A stretch of DNA of 52,689 nucleotides, taken from Actinomycetota bacterium (lineage in GTDB: Bacteria; Actinomycetota; Acidimicrobiia; Acidimicrobiales; Ilumatobacteraceae). Location: positions 1 to 52,689 of the forward strand of contig SXUP01000045.1 in NCBI GenBank assembly GCA_005790505.1, read 5' to 3'. The notes under the pieces were generated by a model that searched no databases, was not told where the DNA came from, and was given only the letters and a program-made list of their open reading frames with translations. Within the stretch, counting starts at the first letter, position 1. Each line of letters starts with the position of its first letter. Below, one piece after another: positions 27,294 to 34,415 of the stretch. A program made the position numbers and the translations under genes.

Positions 27294-28553
27294 CTACTGC
27301 AATCCAAAGAGTTCTCTTACAGCGGCAGACAAACGGTCTCCCTGTGGAGTGCCGGCAGCATCTTTAAGTTGAATTGAAGGCGAATGCAACAGTTTGGCAA
27401 TAATGCCACGGGTCATTGAATCGACAAGTGCTTGCTGATCGGGGGTGAAATCTTCCAAACGATGGGCATAGCGATTGAGTTCTTCTTGACGCGCGCGCTC
27501 AGCAACTTCGCGAAGTTGAGATATCAGGGGTGCCGCTTGGCGAGCAACGGAGTCGACGATAAAACGTTCGACCTCTTGACCCACGATGTCTCGCACTTTT
27601 GCCGCCTCACCAGCTCGCAGTTCGACCCCGCGAGAAGCCCAATCGTTCAGGTCTCCAAGATCTCTTAGAGTGACTCCGTCAAGATGTGCAGATGCGGGCT
27701 CAACATCTCGCGGAAGTGCGACGTCAACAATTAACAATGGGGATATGACTGCTTCTCGAGCACGAGCAAGTGTTGCGGCAGTTATTACTGCTTGACCAGC
27801 ACCGGTGCAAGCCAGCACAACGTCGGCCCGCGACAACTCATATTCGAGGTCGTCCATTGGCACAACCTCGGCATCAATGCGTTGGGCTAAATCAACCGCT
27901 CGCACCTCGGTGCGATTCATTACCGTGATGCTTGACACACCGGCTCTCGATAGCGCACTTGCGACACCTTCACCCATTGCTCCGGCACCCACGACAAGAA
28001 CCCGTCGTTCGGACAGCGACCCTAAAATCTCGCGAGCCATTTCAACTGCTGCGTGCGACAACGAAGTCGTGGCGCGACTGATGCCAGTTTCGTTTCGGGC
28101 TCGCTTGCCGACTTCTAGAGAATGTCTGAACAACGCATTCAGAGATGTTCGCGCAACGCCTTCTGTGCGGGCGATTTCCCATGCATCTCCAACTTGACCA
28201 AGAATTTCTGTTTCACCCACAACTGCAGAGTCAAGACCCGACGCAACTTCGAATAGGTGTGCTATCGCTGCTTCATCGTGTTGACTGTAAAGGTGGGGTT
28301 GTAGTTCTTCGGGGGTCAGACCACTTGTCTCACAAAAAAAGTCCCGAATATCAGCGTAGGCCGCATGAAAACGTTCTGTTATGGCATACACCTCGATGCG
28401 GCTGCATGTCGACAAAAGAACAACTTCGCGCACATCATCACGCACTGACAAACTGTGCAAGGCTTTTGGCAGAGCCTCTTGAGTGATAGTGACTTTTTCA
28501 AGTAATTCAAGTGGACTTGTGCGGTGATTTATTCCGATTACAACAATACTCAT
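27294..28553 (-). CDS. hemA: glutamyl-tRNA reductase
   Basis: This enzyme reduces glutamyl-tRNA to glutamate-1-semialdehyde with NADPH, the first and usually controlled step of C5 haem synthesis. The N-terminus MSIVVIGINHRTSPLELLEK and the nucleophile Cys50 in STCSRIEVYA are diagnostic, with the NADPH motif GAGAMGEGVASAL near residue 185. I chose the ATG at 28553 (419 residues), seven bases after the rex stop; a TTG five codons upstream would overlap rex. The gene order rex-hemA-hemC-hemD matches Streptomyces. Confidence 0.95.
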   Translation of the reverse strand: MSIVVIGINHRTSPLELLEKVTITQEALPKALHSLSVRDDVREVVLLSTCSRIEVYAITERFHAAYADIRDFFCETSGLTPEELQPHLYSQHDEAAIAHLFEVASGLDSAVVGETEILGQVGDAWEIARTEGVARTSLNALFRHSLEVGKRARNETGISRATTSLSHAAVEMAREILGSLSERRVLVVGAGAMGEGVASALSRAGVSSITVMNRTEVRAVDLAQRIDAEVVPMDDLEYELSRADVVLACTGAGQAVITAATLARAREAVISPLLIVDVALPRDVEPASAHLDGVTLRDLGDLNDWASRGVELRAGEAAKVRDIVGQEVERFIVDSVARQAAPLISQLREVAERARQEELNRYAHRLEDFTPDQQALVDSMTRGIIAKLLHSPSIQLKDAAGTPQGDRLSAAVRELFGLQ

Positions 28554-28560
28554 GGGATGT

Positions 28561-29277
28561 CTAAGCAATCACTGATTCGGGGGCTGAGACCACGGCTACT
28601 TCAAGCGCATCAATGCGACACTGCTCATAAAAACTCAAAATTTGCAGTTCCAGTGCCATGTCCACAATTCGCACATTAATTTCTGGAGGTAAATTTAAAA
28701 TAACAGGAGCAAAATTAAGAATAGATCCGACTCCAGCCCGAATGAGAAGATCTGCTGCCGACTGGGCGTGTTGCGCCGGCACCGCGATGATGCCAATACT
28801 CACGGATTTTGATTGAACGATTTGGGGCAGTTCATCAACATGGGCAACCTTCACTCCGCCGACGACGCTGCCAACTTTTGAGGAATCAGTATCTACTACC
28901 GCAGCAACAACAAAACCACGATTGCTGAGACCTCCGTAGTTGCCAAGAGCCTGCCCTAAATTGCCGGCGCCGACAATTACGACTGGCCATGCCTTATTCA
29001 ATCCAAGTTCACGTTTAATTTGGTATAGCAAATATGAAACGTCGTAACCGACACCTCTGGTTCCGTAACTCCCTAAATACGATAAATCTTTTCGAACCTT
29101 GGCCGCATTCTGACCAGATAACGCTGCAAGTTGCTCACTCGAGATTTGTGTGCAATTGTCTGCAATGAGGTCATTGAGGATGCGCAGGTACAAGGGCAGA
29201 CGAACTACTGCAGCTTCGGGGATTTGTCGTCCGGAGGCGGGAGGCATATTGCATAGGCTATTACTTAGTGCATTCAT
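28561..29277 (-). CDS. rex: redox-sensing transcriptional repressor Rex
   Basis: Rex represses respiratory and haem genes when NADH is low and leaves DNA when NADH rises. The N-terminal winged helix (about residues 20-85) has RLPLYLRIL and the helix QNAAKVRKDLSYLGSYGTRG; the Rossmann domain has GAGNLGQAL at 103-111. Length from the ATG at 29277 is 238 residues. An in-frame stop lies immediately upstream, so translation begins there or at Met11 (29247), which aligns better with known Rex starts. A short ORF with a strong ribosome-binding site overlaps the first start. No classical Rex operator is visible in the 45-base gap upstream. Confidence 0.95.
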   Translation of the reverse strand: MNALSNSLCNMPPASGRQIPEAAVVRLPLYLRILNDLIADNCTQISSEQLAALSGQNAAKVRKDLSYLGSYGTRGVGYDVSYLLYQIKRELGLNKAWPVVIVGAGNLGQALGNYGGLSNRGFVVAAVVDTDSSKVGSVVGGVKVAHVDELPQIVQSKSVSIGIIAVPAQHAQSAADLLIRAGVGSILNFAPVILNLPPEINVRIVDMALELQILSFYEQCRIDALEVAVVSAPESVIA

Positions 29278-29290
29278 TCACGAAGTCCAT
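29261..29290 (-). other. possible nine-codon leader ORF overlapping the rex start
   Basis: An ATG at 29290 has the best ribosome-binding site in this region, GAGGAG five bases upstream (29296-29301), but its frame encodes only nine residues (MDFVNECTK) before TAA. It covers the rex ATG at 29277 in another frame and ends 14 bases before the rex Met11 codon. It could be a leader peptide coupling rex translation by re-initiation; it could also be chance. Confidence 0.3.
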
Positions 29291-29322
29291 GAGCACTCCT
29301 CTAGGCTTAAAGCCGTGACGTT

Positions 29323-30099
29323 TTGCACTCAAAGTCGTTCCTTGAGTGGCAAGGCCTAGTTATCAACACCGCCCTAGCTGCCACATCTGCCCTTGTTGCA
29401 CTCGCCTTTGGACTGAGCACGCTTGACCGTTGGTTGCGCCGTGGCCGTCGTCAAGACTTTGCCTGGACAGTGGCGATGGCACTATTTGGCTTTGCGTCAT
29501 TGGCCCTGTGGTGGGCTCAGGCTCGTGGCTGGAGCGATGCTTCGTTTCGTATTTTTTTTGCTTTGGGAGCAGTAATCAATGTTCCTTGGTTGGCATTGGG
29601 AACCGTCTATCTCCTGCTCGGAACACGCATTGGTGACATCGTCGGGCGATGGCTTTTGGGATTGACTGGTTTTTCATTAGGAGTCATTTTGGTGGCGCCA
29701 TTAAAAGGACCAGTGTTGTCTGATGAATTCCCCACCGCTCGCAATCTTTTTGGTGTCCTTCCTCGAATACTTGCAGCCGTTGGCTCTGGAGTTCCGGCTC
29801 TGATCATTTTTATTGGGGCAATGTGGTCGGCGGTCAGCCTATGGCGCGGGAAATCTCCCACAATTACCACCGAAGCCACACGAGAGGTGAGGTCACCTCG
29901 TGCATTGGCGACTGGGAATATTTTAATTGCGCTCGGAACTGTGGTCTTGTCTGCAAGCGGAACAATGGCAGGACGCCTCGGCAAAGACACCGCCTTCGTT
30001 GCCTCATTGTTGGCTGGAATCAGCATCTTATTTTTAGGATTCTTGGTGGCAACTTACGCCACTGGAGTGCGCCCAACGCGCCAAAATTTGATTATTTGA
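29323..30099 (+). CDS. multi-pass membrane protein, function unknown
   Basis: I do not recognise the family. The 258-residue protein has about seven hydrophobic helices and short basic loops (DRWLRRGRRQDF after helix 1, TIGEV-like loops absent), with two loops rich in Arg/Thr around residues 175-195. No cofactor or catalytic motif is visible. The start is uncertain: a TTG at 29323 follows an in-frame TAA and has no clear Shine-Dalgarno sequence, so initiation may be leaderless or at a non-standard codon. It diverges from rex across 45 bases. Its 3' end overlaps a small minus-strand ORF by eight bases. Confidence 0.75.
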   Translation: MHSKSFLEWQGLVINTALAATSALVALAFGLSTLDRWLRRGRRQDFAWTVAMALFGFASLALWWAQARGWSDASFRIFFALGAVINVPWLALGTVYLLLGTRIGDIVGRWLLGLTGFSLGVILVAPLKGPVLSDEFPTARNLFGVLPRILAAVGSGVPALIIFIGAMWSAVSLWRGKSPTITTEATREVRSPRALATGNILIALGTVVLSASGTMAGRLGKDTAFVASLLAGISILFLGFLVATYATGVRPTRQNLII

Positions 30100-30178
30100 G
30101 CATCAACAAATTTACAATGCCAGCACCAAAGATGACCATGATTAAAAGCACAACAGTAAGAGTCGTAGAGGGTCGCAT
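30092..30178 (-). CDS. possible 28-residue single-pass membrane peptide
   Basis: An ATG at 30178 opens a 28-codon frame encoding a basic start (MRPST), one hydrophobic segment of about 20 residues, and a final Lys, which is the usual layout of small membrane proteins. It lies 22 bases after the SAM hydrolase stop in the same direction, in a stretch otherwise without a gene. TTAGGA precedes the ATG but is only one to two bases away, a poor spacing. It is too short for coding statistics; conservation in relatives would decide. Confidence 0.35.
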   Translation of the reverse strand: MRPSTTLTVVLLIMVIFGAGIVNLLMLK

Positions 30179-30200
30179 GTCCTAACCGTAGTGCGTGGGG

Positions 30201-31067
30201 CTACTTGTGGCGGATTGAGACTGAAGAAGTCGCCGTTCCTGCGTCACTTTCTCCAGCAAACAATGACACCCTGTCTCCCGTTCCTACCTTTAGGGTGCTT
30301 GCTGCAGATTCACGATCGCAAGCAAGTGCCAACATTCCATAGGAATCGATGACGAGCCCAACGCCCCCCGTTGGAATGGCTGCAAAATTACTCAGGACTC
30401 GCATGCTACGAATATCTTCACCGACCAACACTCGCAATTGTGCGGGCAGGTGCGCAACATCATCAACACCAACATTGAGTTGACAATTTCCAAATGAATC
30501 AATCCAAGTAATTTCACAACGCAGACCCACACCATAAGTGTCATGGGTTTCTTCTTGGGATAATGGAACGACACCAGGAACAAGAAGGTCGGCATCCACT
30601 TCTTCACCGACTTCAAAAAGACTGCCACCGTTACAGAGAAACGCAGCAACAGGGGCAAAGATATCGCGTCCAGCAAAGGTGTTGCCAGCAGCCAACAGAT
30701 GCAAGTCGGTATTAGTGAGAGCAAATGCTCGTTGTGCACCGCCAGCCATTGCAACGGCCGGTGCAAGCAAGCCATTATCTGGTCCGAGCAAAATGCCATC
30801 TCCGCTGGAAACTTCTACGGCAATTGCACGACGATTTGTCCCGACACCAGGGTCGACAACTGCAACCACGAGTCCTTTTGGCACATATTGAATTGCTCTA
30901 GCAAGTGTGAGACTGCCGGAGCGAATATCAAATGCCGGCACACCGTGAGTGATGTCGGTGATCGTCACATGTGGCGCCATGTCGATCATCACAGATTTCA
31001 TCACGCCAACAAATTCATCCTGGGTTCCGTAATCAGTGAGTAACGAAATGTGTGAGTACTTCATCAT
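30201..31067 (-). CDS. SAM hydroxide adenosyltransferase / SAM hydrolase (DUF62 family)
   Basis: This family cleaves S-adenosylmethionine with water to adenosine and methionine, and is related to fluorinase and chlorinase. The motifs LLTDYGTQDEFVGVMK (9-24) and VDPGVGTNRR (71-80) are diagnostic, along with GPDNGLLAPA near residue 96. At 288 residues it matches the hydrolase size, and the halogenase-specific loop insertion is not evident, so a halogenating role is unlikely. There are two adjacent ATGs at 31067 and 31064. It lies downstream of proC after a 216-base gap with strong secondary structure. Confidence 0.9.
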   Translation of the reverse strand: MMKYSHISLLTDYGTQDEFVGVMKSVMIDMAPHVTITDITHGVPAFDIRSGSLTLARAIQYVPKGLVVAVVDPGVGTNRRAIAVEVSSGDGILLGPDNGLLAPAVAMAGGAQRAFALTNTDLHLLAAGNTFAGRDIFAPVAAFLCNGGSLFEVGEEVDADLLVPGVVPLSQEETHDTYGVGLRCEITWIDSFGNCQLNVGVDDVAHLPAQLRVLVGEDIRSMRVLSNFAAIPTGGVGLVIDSYGMLALACDRESAASTLKVGTGDRVSLFAGESDAGTATSSVSIRHK

Positions 31068-31283
31068 TGCTTCACCAATGAGGGGTGATTGACGGAGCGA
31101 CTAAACGACAGGGCCGATGCCAACCCCCCGATGGCATCGGCCCTGTCGGCGCAGTCCCCGAGGGAACGCGACTCTCGAACAAGGCGAACCCTGCCCGGCG
31201 ACTTCGTACCTTTGTACCATACGCCCAAACGGGTCGTTATGAAAAATGTCACGCTAATTATTTCCTAGCGACCCGGCCAAGCC
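31068..31283. other. structured intergenic region between proC and the SAM hydrolase
   Basis: This 216-base gap is long for this window and looks more GC-rich than its neighbours. It contains a perfect 16-bp stem (31107-31122 with 31132-31147) around a nine-base loop. Next to the proC stop lie two mutually exclusive stems: GGGTCG/CGACCC (31231-31236 with 31269-31274) and CGCTA/TAGCG (31252-31256 with 31266-31270). A minus-strand ORF of 62 codons spans it but has no recognisable protein character. It may hold a terminator, a 5' regulatory RNA or a small RNA; none of the riboswitch cores I know is apparent. Confidence 0.5.
31107..31147. repeat. perfect 16-bp inverted repeat (stem-loop)
   Basis: The arms GACAGGGCCGATGCCA and TGGCATCGGCCCTGTC are exact reverse complements separated by nine bases (a run of six C on the plus strand). 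On the minus strand, in which the flanking genes are read, only GTTTAG follows, so this is not a classic U-tailed terminator. The stem sits 40 bases before the SAM hydrolase start, where it could influence initiation or act as a factor-assisted terminator. Confidence 0.8.
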
Positions 31284-32096
31284 CTAGGCGCCCATCTGCC
31301 GACTGCGGGCAGCAGCAGCGGCTACTGCTTGGTCAATGATCTGACGAATTTGGGCATTTTCAAGCACTGCTAGTCCTGCAGCCGTTGTGCCATTGGGGGA
31401 TGTCACCCTCTGGCGCAACATGGATGCAGTTTCTGGAGACTGTGCCAGCAATATTCCTGAGCCCCTGAAAAGTTGCCTGACTAGTTTTTGAGCCACATCT
31501 TGAGACAACCCCTGCGTCACCCCTGCGTCAATCAAGGCCTCAGCAATCAAGAACAAGTACCCAGGTCCAGAACCTGCAACTGCCGTAACGGCATCAATCT
31601 GCTCTTCTGGTACCCGCACCACAAGACCGACTGCACTCAGAATTGATTCTGCCCAATCCATGTCCGATGGCGAACACTTTGTACTGAAGGCAAGTCCAGT
31701 GACACCCTCTGTCACCAGTGCGGGAGTGTTGGGCATTGCGCGCATCACGGCAATCTCAGAACCCAATGCATGTTCGAGAGTTGCCAAGGAGATACCAGCG
31801 GCAATCGAGACAACACGCTTTACTCCAACTTGGCGAAGTTCAAGGCACACGTCGACAACTGTTTGGGGTTTGACGGCGACGATTGCACCATCACATGAAA
31901 CGATTGATTCCGAAGTACGCACACCAAATTGTTTTGCTGCTGCGTTGCGCTTATCTTCATCAATCTCAACGACCACTATAGATTCAGCAGAAACACCCCC
32001 GGCGAGAAGACCAGCGATCAGGGCGGTTCCCATGTTGCCCCCGCCCACGACAGCCAGCAAAGACGAAGAGATGGAAGAAGACATGGTCGAAGTCAT
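31284..32096 (-). CDS. proC: pyrroline-5-carboxylate reductase
   Basis: This NAD(P)H enzyme makes the last step of proline synthesis. It has the nucleotide motif GGGNMGTALIAG at about 18-29, the middle AVMRAMPNTPALVTEG, and the C-terminal family block AGSGPGYLFLIAEALIDAGV followed by VTSPNGTTAAGL. At 270 residues it is complete. The N-terminal Ser-rich dozen residues are probably unstructured. It overlaps the YbjN-type gene by four bases and is followed by the structured intergenic region. Confidence 0.94.
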   Translation of the reverse strand: MTSTMSSSISSSLLAVVGGGNMGTALIAGLLAGGVSAESIVVVEIDEDKRNAAAKQFGVRTSESIVSCDGAIVAVKPQTVVDVCLELRQVGVKRVVSIAAGISLATLEHALGSEIAVMRAMPNTPALVTEGVTGLAFSTKCSPSDMDWAESILSAVGLVVRVPEEQIDAVTAVAGSGPGYLFLIAEALIDAGVTQGLSQDVAQKLVRQLFRGSGILLAQSPETASMLRQRVTSPNGTTAAGLAVLENAQIRQIIDQAVAAAAARSRQMGA

Positions 32097-32581
32097 TTTT
32101 CAGAGGCTAACGGCACATCAGTGCGCGCAAAACGCGTGGCAAATCCCGTGCGAATCAGCATCGGAAAGAAACGCTCTACCGTGGCGTACACCGTGCCGAT
32201 AACGCGGTCTAGTTCTGACTCGTTGAGCACACCGAGTGGTAATTCGCCCCGCAGAAAAAGTGCATCTTCGATCCCAATTGAAAAATGGGCGCCTGTAATG
32301 CGTTCGTTTTGCCGTAAAGCAAACTCATATAACTCTCGGGCATTTTCTTCGGGTGCAGGCATGACATAGGTTTCATAACGAAGCGTGCGTTGTCCCAGCA
32401 ATAGCCAGATTGTCGTGAATTCTTTTTCTTCTCCACGCATGCGCACAAACCATCGTCGTTCATCAGTATCACCACGATCAACTGCAACAATTGAGCTATT
32501 CTTTGCCGACAAATTCAGTAGCCACTGATCGATCTGTTTCTCAAAGTCATGGATAAATGAATCCGCAAACAACTCACTCAT
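32093..32581 (-). CDS. YbjN-domain protein
   Basis: This 162-residue soluble protein resembles the YbjN/tir-chaperone-like fold of actinobacteria: RRWFVRMRGEEKEFTTIWLLLGQRTLRYETYVMPAPEE is split in the typical way between two beta-rich parts, then an alpha segment LYEFALRQNE and the GAHFSIGIEDALFLRGELP block. The molecular role is not established. The neighbouring mshA supports the call, since mycobacteria also place a YbjN-domain gene next to mshA. It starts 21 bases after mshA and overlaps proC. Confidence 0.8.
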   Translation of the reverse strand: MSELFADSFIHDFEKQIDQWLLNLSAKNSSIVAVDRGDTDERRWFVRMRGEEKEFTTIWLLLGQRTLRYETYVMPAPEENARELYEFALRQNERITGAHFSIGIEDALFLRGELPLGVLNESELDRVIGTVYATVERFFPMLIRTGFATRFARTDVPLASEK

Positions 32582-32602
32582 ATCAACAACTGCTTCATTT
32601 TC

Positions 32603-33814
32603 TTAAACACAAATCACACGATCGCGCACTGATAGATCTGCATACACACGCCGCAAACGAGCGGCGGCAAAACCCCATGTATATCGGGTGGCGTGTTCTG
32701 CCGTAGCGACAGACATCGCCGATGCCATACCGCGATTATCTAGTATTTCAGCAATATGTTTGGCGAAGATTTCGGGTTTGCGGTCGGCAACTAAAAAGCC
32801 GGTACGGCCGTGTTCTATTACAGTTAATAGTCCCCCGACGGCATTTGCCACGACTGGGGTTCCGCACGCTCCTGCTTCTAGAGCAACAAGGCCAAAACTC
32901 TCGCTACGACTCGGCACTAGAACCACGTCGGCTGCACGATAATACGTTGACAACAAATGGTGTGGCTGAGGGGCGATAAAATGTACGCGATCGTTTAGAC
33001 GGTGTTTTGAGATGAGTTCTTGCACTGCTGCAAAATAAGTATCTCCGTCAGCACCACTTACTCCCCCGACAATCAACAAATGAGCATCTTTGCGGTCGAG
33101 AGCGATAAGAGCCTCCACGGCAACATCAACGCCTTTGAGTGGTTGAATGCGACCGACAAATAACAGCACAGGGTAATCACCAAGGCCAAGAGCTTTACGC
33201 GCACCATTTTTATCGCCAGGGGCAAAGAACGCGTGCTCTACTCCGGGTGCAACGATTTCAAGTGATCCAGGAGGTGGTCCGTATAGTGAGACAAATTGAC
33301 GCTCTTCTTCAGTGCAACTCACGCAAATCGCATCTGAACAACCGATCACATCAATTTCTGCCTGCTCACGGTAGGCCGACTCATGATCACCGCCTTGAGC
33401 CTTGACGCGGGCAAAAGTATGAAATGTCGAGACCAACGGGACACCAAGTGAATGTTTGAGATTATGTCCAGCAACTCCAGACATCCAGTAATTGGCATGC
33501 AAAACATCGGTGCCACCCGCGGTCGTGATGTGCTGCATCACGTTTTCGGTAAAAACTGGAATCACTTCCGCTAGGGACTCTTTGGGTATGTCAAAATCAC
33601 CTGCTGCAATATGAACCACTTTGTGATTGGGCTCAACATTCACAACAGCCGGAAGATTGGGCTTCCATGCCCTCGTATAAGTGGTGCAATCAACCCCGGC
33701 ATGCGACAGGGCCGATACCAACTCACGAACATAGACGTTCATACCTCCGCCATCACCAACACCTGGCTGCACCAGAGGTGAAGTGTGAAATGAAAGCACA
33801 GCTACGCGTTGCAT
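32603..33814 (-). CDS. mshA: D-inositol-3-phosphate glycosyltransferase (mycothiol synthesis)
   Basis: MshA, a GT4 family enzyme, joins GlcNAc from UDP-GlcNAc to inositol-3-phosphate, the first step to mycothiol. The N-terminus has SFHTSPLVQPGVGDGGGMNV, typical of MshA with its glycine-rich loop, and the C-terminal domain has the donor-site block SRSESFGLVALEAGACGTPV. At 403 residues it is slightly shorter than mycobacterial MshA. A TAGATT hexamer lies eight bases before the ATG on the minus strand, with no Shine-Dalgarno sequence, suggesting a near-leaderless transcript. Mycothiol is restricted to Actinobacteria, so this gene is good evidence for the phylum. Confidence 0.93.
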   Translation of the reverse strand: MQRVAVLSFHTSPLVQPGVGDGGGMNVYVRELVSALSHAGVDCTTYTRAWKPNLPAVVNVEPNHKVVHIAAGDFDIPKESLAEVIPVFTENVMQHITTAGGTDVLHANYWMSGVAGHNLKHSLGVPLVSTFHTFARVKAQGGDHESAYREQAEIDVIGCSDAICVSCTEEERQFVSLYGPPPGSLEIVAPGVEHAFFAPGDKNGARKALGLGDYPVLLFVGRIQPLKGVDVAVEALIALDRKDAHLLIVGGVSGADGDTYFAAVQELISKHRLNDRVHFIAPQPHHLLSTYYRAADVVLVPSRSESFGLVALEAGACGTPVVANAVGGLLTVIEHGRTGFLVADRKPEIFAKHIAEILDNRGMASAMSVATAEHATRYTWGFAAARLRRVYADLSVRDRVICV

Positions 33815-33822
33815 GCAATCTC

Positions 33823-33828
33823 AATCTA
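33823..33828 (-). promoter_or_regulatory. candidate -10 element of mshA
   Basis: TAGATT, read on the minus strand, fits the TANNNT pattern of actinobacterial -10 elements and lies eight bases upstream of the mshA ATG. This would place the transcript start at or next to the start codon, and no ribosome-binding site is seen. The -35 region is not distinctive. Confidence 0.35.
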
Positions 33829-33871
33829 TCTCTGGAGTCCCTAAATAGGCTTGGCTGTGTCGCCATTTTAT

Positions 33872-33902
33872 GACTGAGCAGACCCGGGACTCAGCAGACC
33901 CG
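33872..33902. repeat. short tandem repeat upstream of mshA
   Basis: Two copies of GACT(G/C)AGCAGACCCG, at 33872-33886 and 33888-33902, are spaced 16 bases apart with one mismatch. They lie in the 118-base gap between the rsiG-like stop and the mshA start, about 45-75 bases upstream of the candidate -10 element. The position and the direct-repeat form would suit a regulator binding site; no known operator matches. Confidence 0.6.
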
Positions 33903-33932
33903 AAGCCAAACCGTTGAGCGTGACCTCATTCG

Positions 33933-34415
33933 TTAGTCAGTCAATAAGGATGCCGTGCCACCGTCGCGCAACCGGGTGACGAGTTCTGCCGTGAGCGCAT
34001 CAATTCGCTCAAACATCTCATGGCGTTGTTGTGAACAACTCTGCTCAAACATCGTGAGGGCATCACGAAGTGAAGTGAGATCTGCATCTGTCAATGACTG
34101 CAGATTTTCGAAAGAAAATTCTGCACATATTTCATCAAGTTGCATCAATAAAGGATGATCGGCAGGAACATCCGTCTCGCGCGGTGGTCGCGCGCTTCCA
34201 CCACCGTGCTCTTGCCCAAAAACGTTTGCCAGGCGTTGTGTCAATGTGCTCTCTGAGGCCGGAGTTTTTGTGATGCGGCGACGTTCCTCATCGTGCACGA
34301 GGTCGACACGCCCTTGAGTGAGTCGGCGAACAAATGACACTGCATCTTCTTGGCGTTGCAAAGCATTGCGTTGAGCCCGCAAGTCTGAGAGTGACAAGTG
34401 CGTTGCGTCGCTCAT
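33933..34415 (-). CDS. rsiG: RsiG-like c-di-GMP-binding anti-sigma factor
   Basis: RsiG in Streptomyces holds the sigma factor WhiG inactive when bound to c-di-GMP; its signature is E-x3-S-x2-R-x3-Q-x3-D. This 160-residue protein has an exact copy (E23, S27, R30, Q34, D38) in a predicted helix, within VRRLTQGRVDL, which is characteristic of the family. A second copy in the C-terminal helix reads E124, S128, R131, F135, D139, with Phe replacing Gln. The two helices would pair as in RsiG. An AGGAGG sits six bases before the ATG, formed by the last codons of the upstream MoaD-like gene, whose stop overlaps this start (ATGA). No WhiG gene is in the window. Confidence 0.82.
   Translation of the reverse strand: MSDATHLSLSDLRAQRNALQRQEDAVSFVRRLTQGRVDLVHDEERRRITKTPASESTLTQRLANVFGQEHGGGSARPPRETDVPADHPLLMQLDEICAEFSFENLQSLTDADLTSLRDALTMFEQSCSQQRHEMFERIDALTAELVTRLRDGGTASLLTD

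Noticed and set aside
30201-31067. Fluorinase/chlorinase identity for the DUF62 protein
   Set aside because: The sequence has the common hydrolase motifs, and no halogenase-specific insertion is evident.
31107-31147. Reading the perfect stem-loop as a classic intrinsic terminator
   Set aside because: Neither strand has a run of T directly after the stem.
31064-31252. 62-codon minus-strand frame in the structured intergenic region
   Set aside because: The translation is Arg/Gly/Ser-rich with no domain character and covers a perfect 16-bp palindrome; RNA structure explains the region better.
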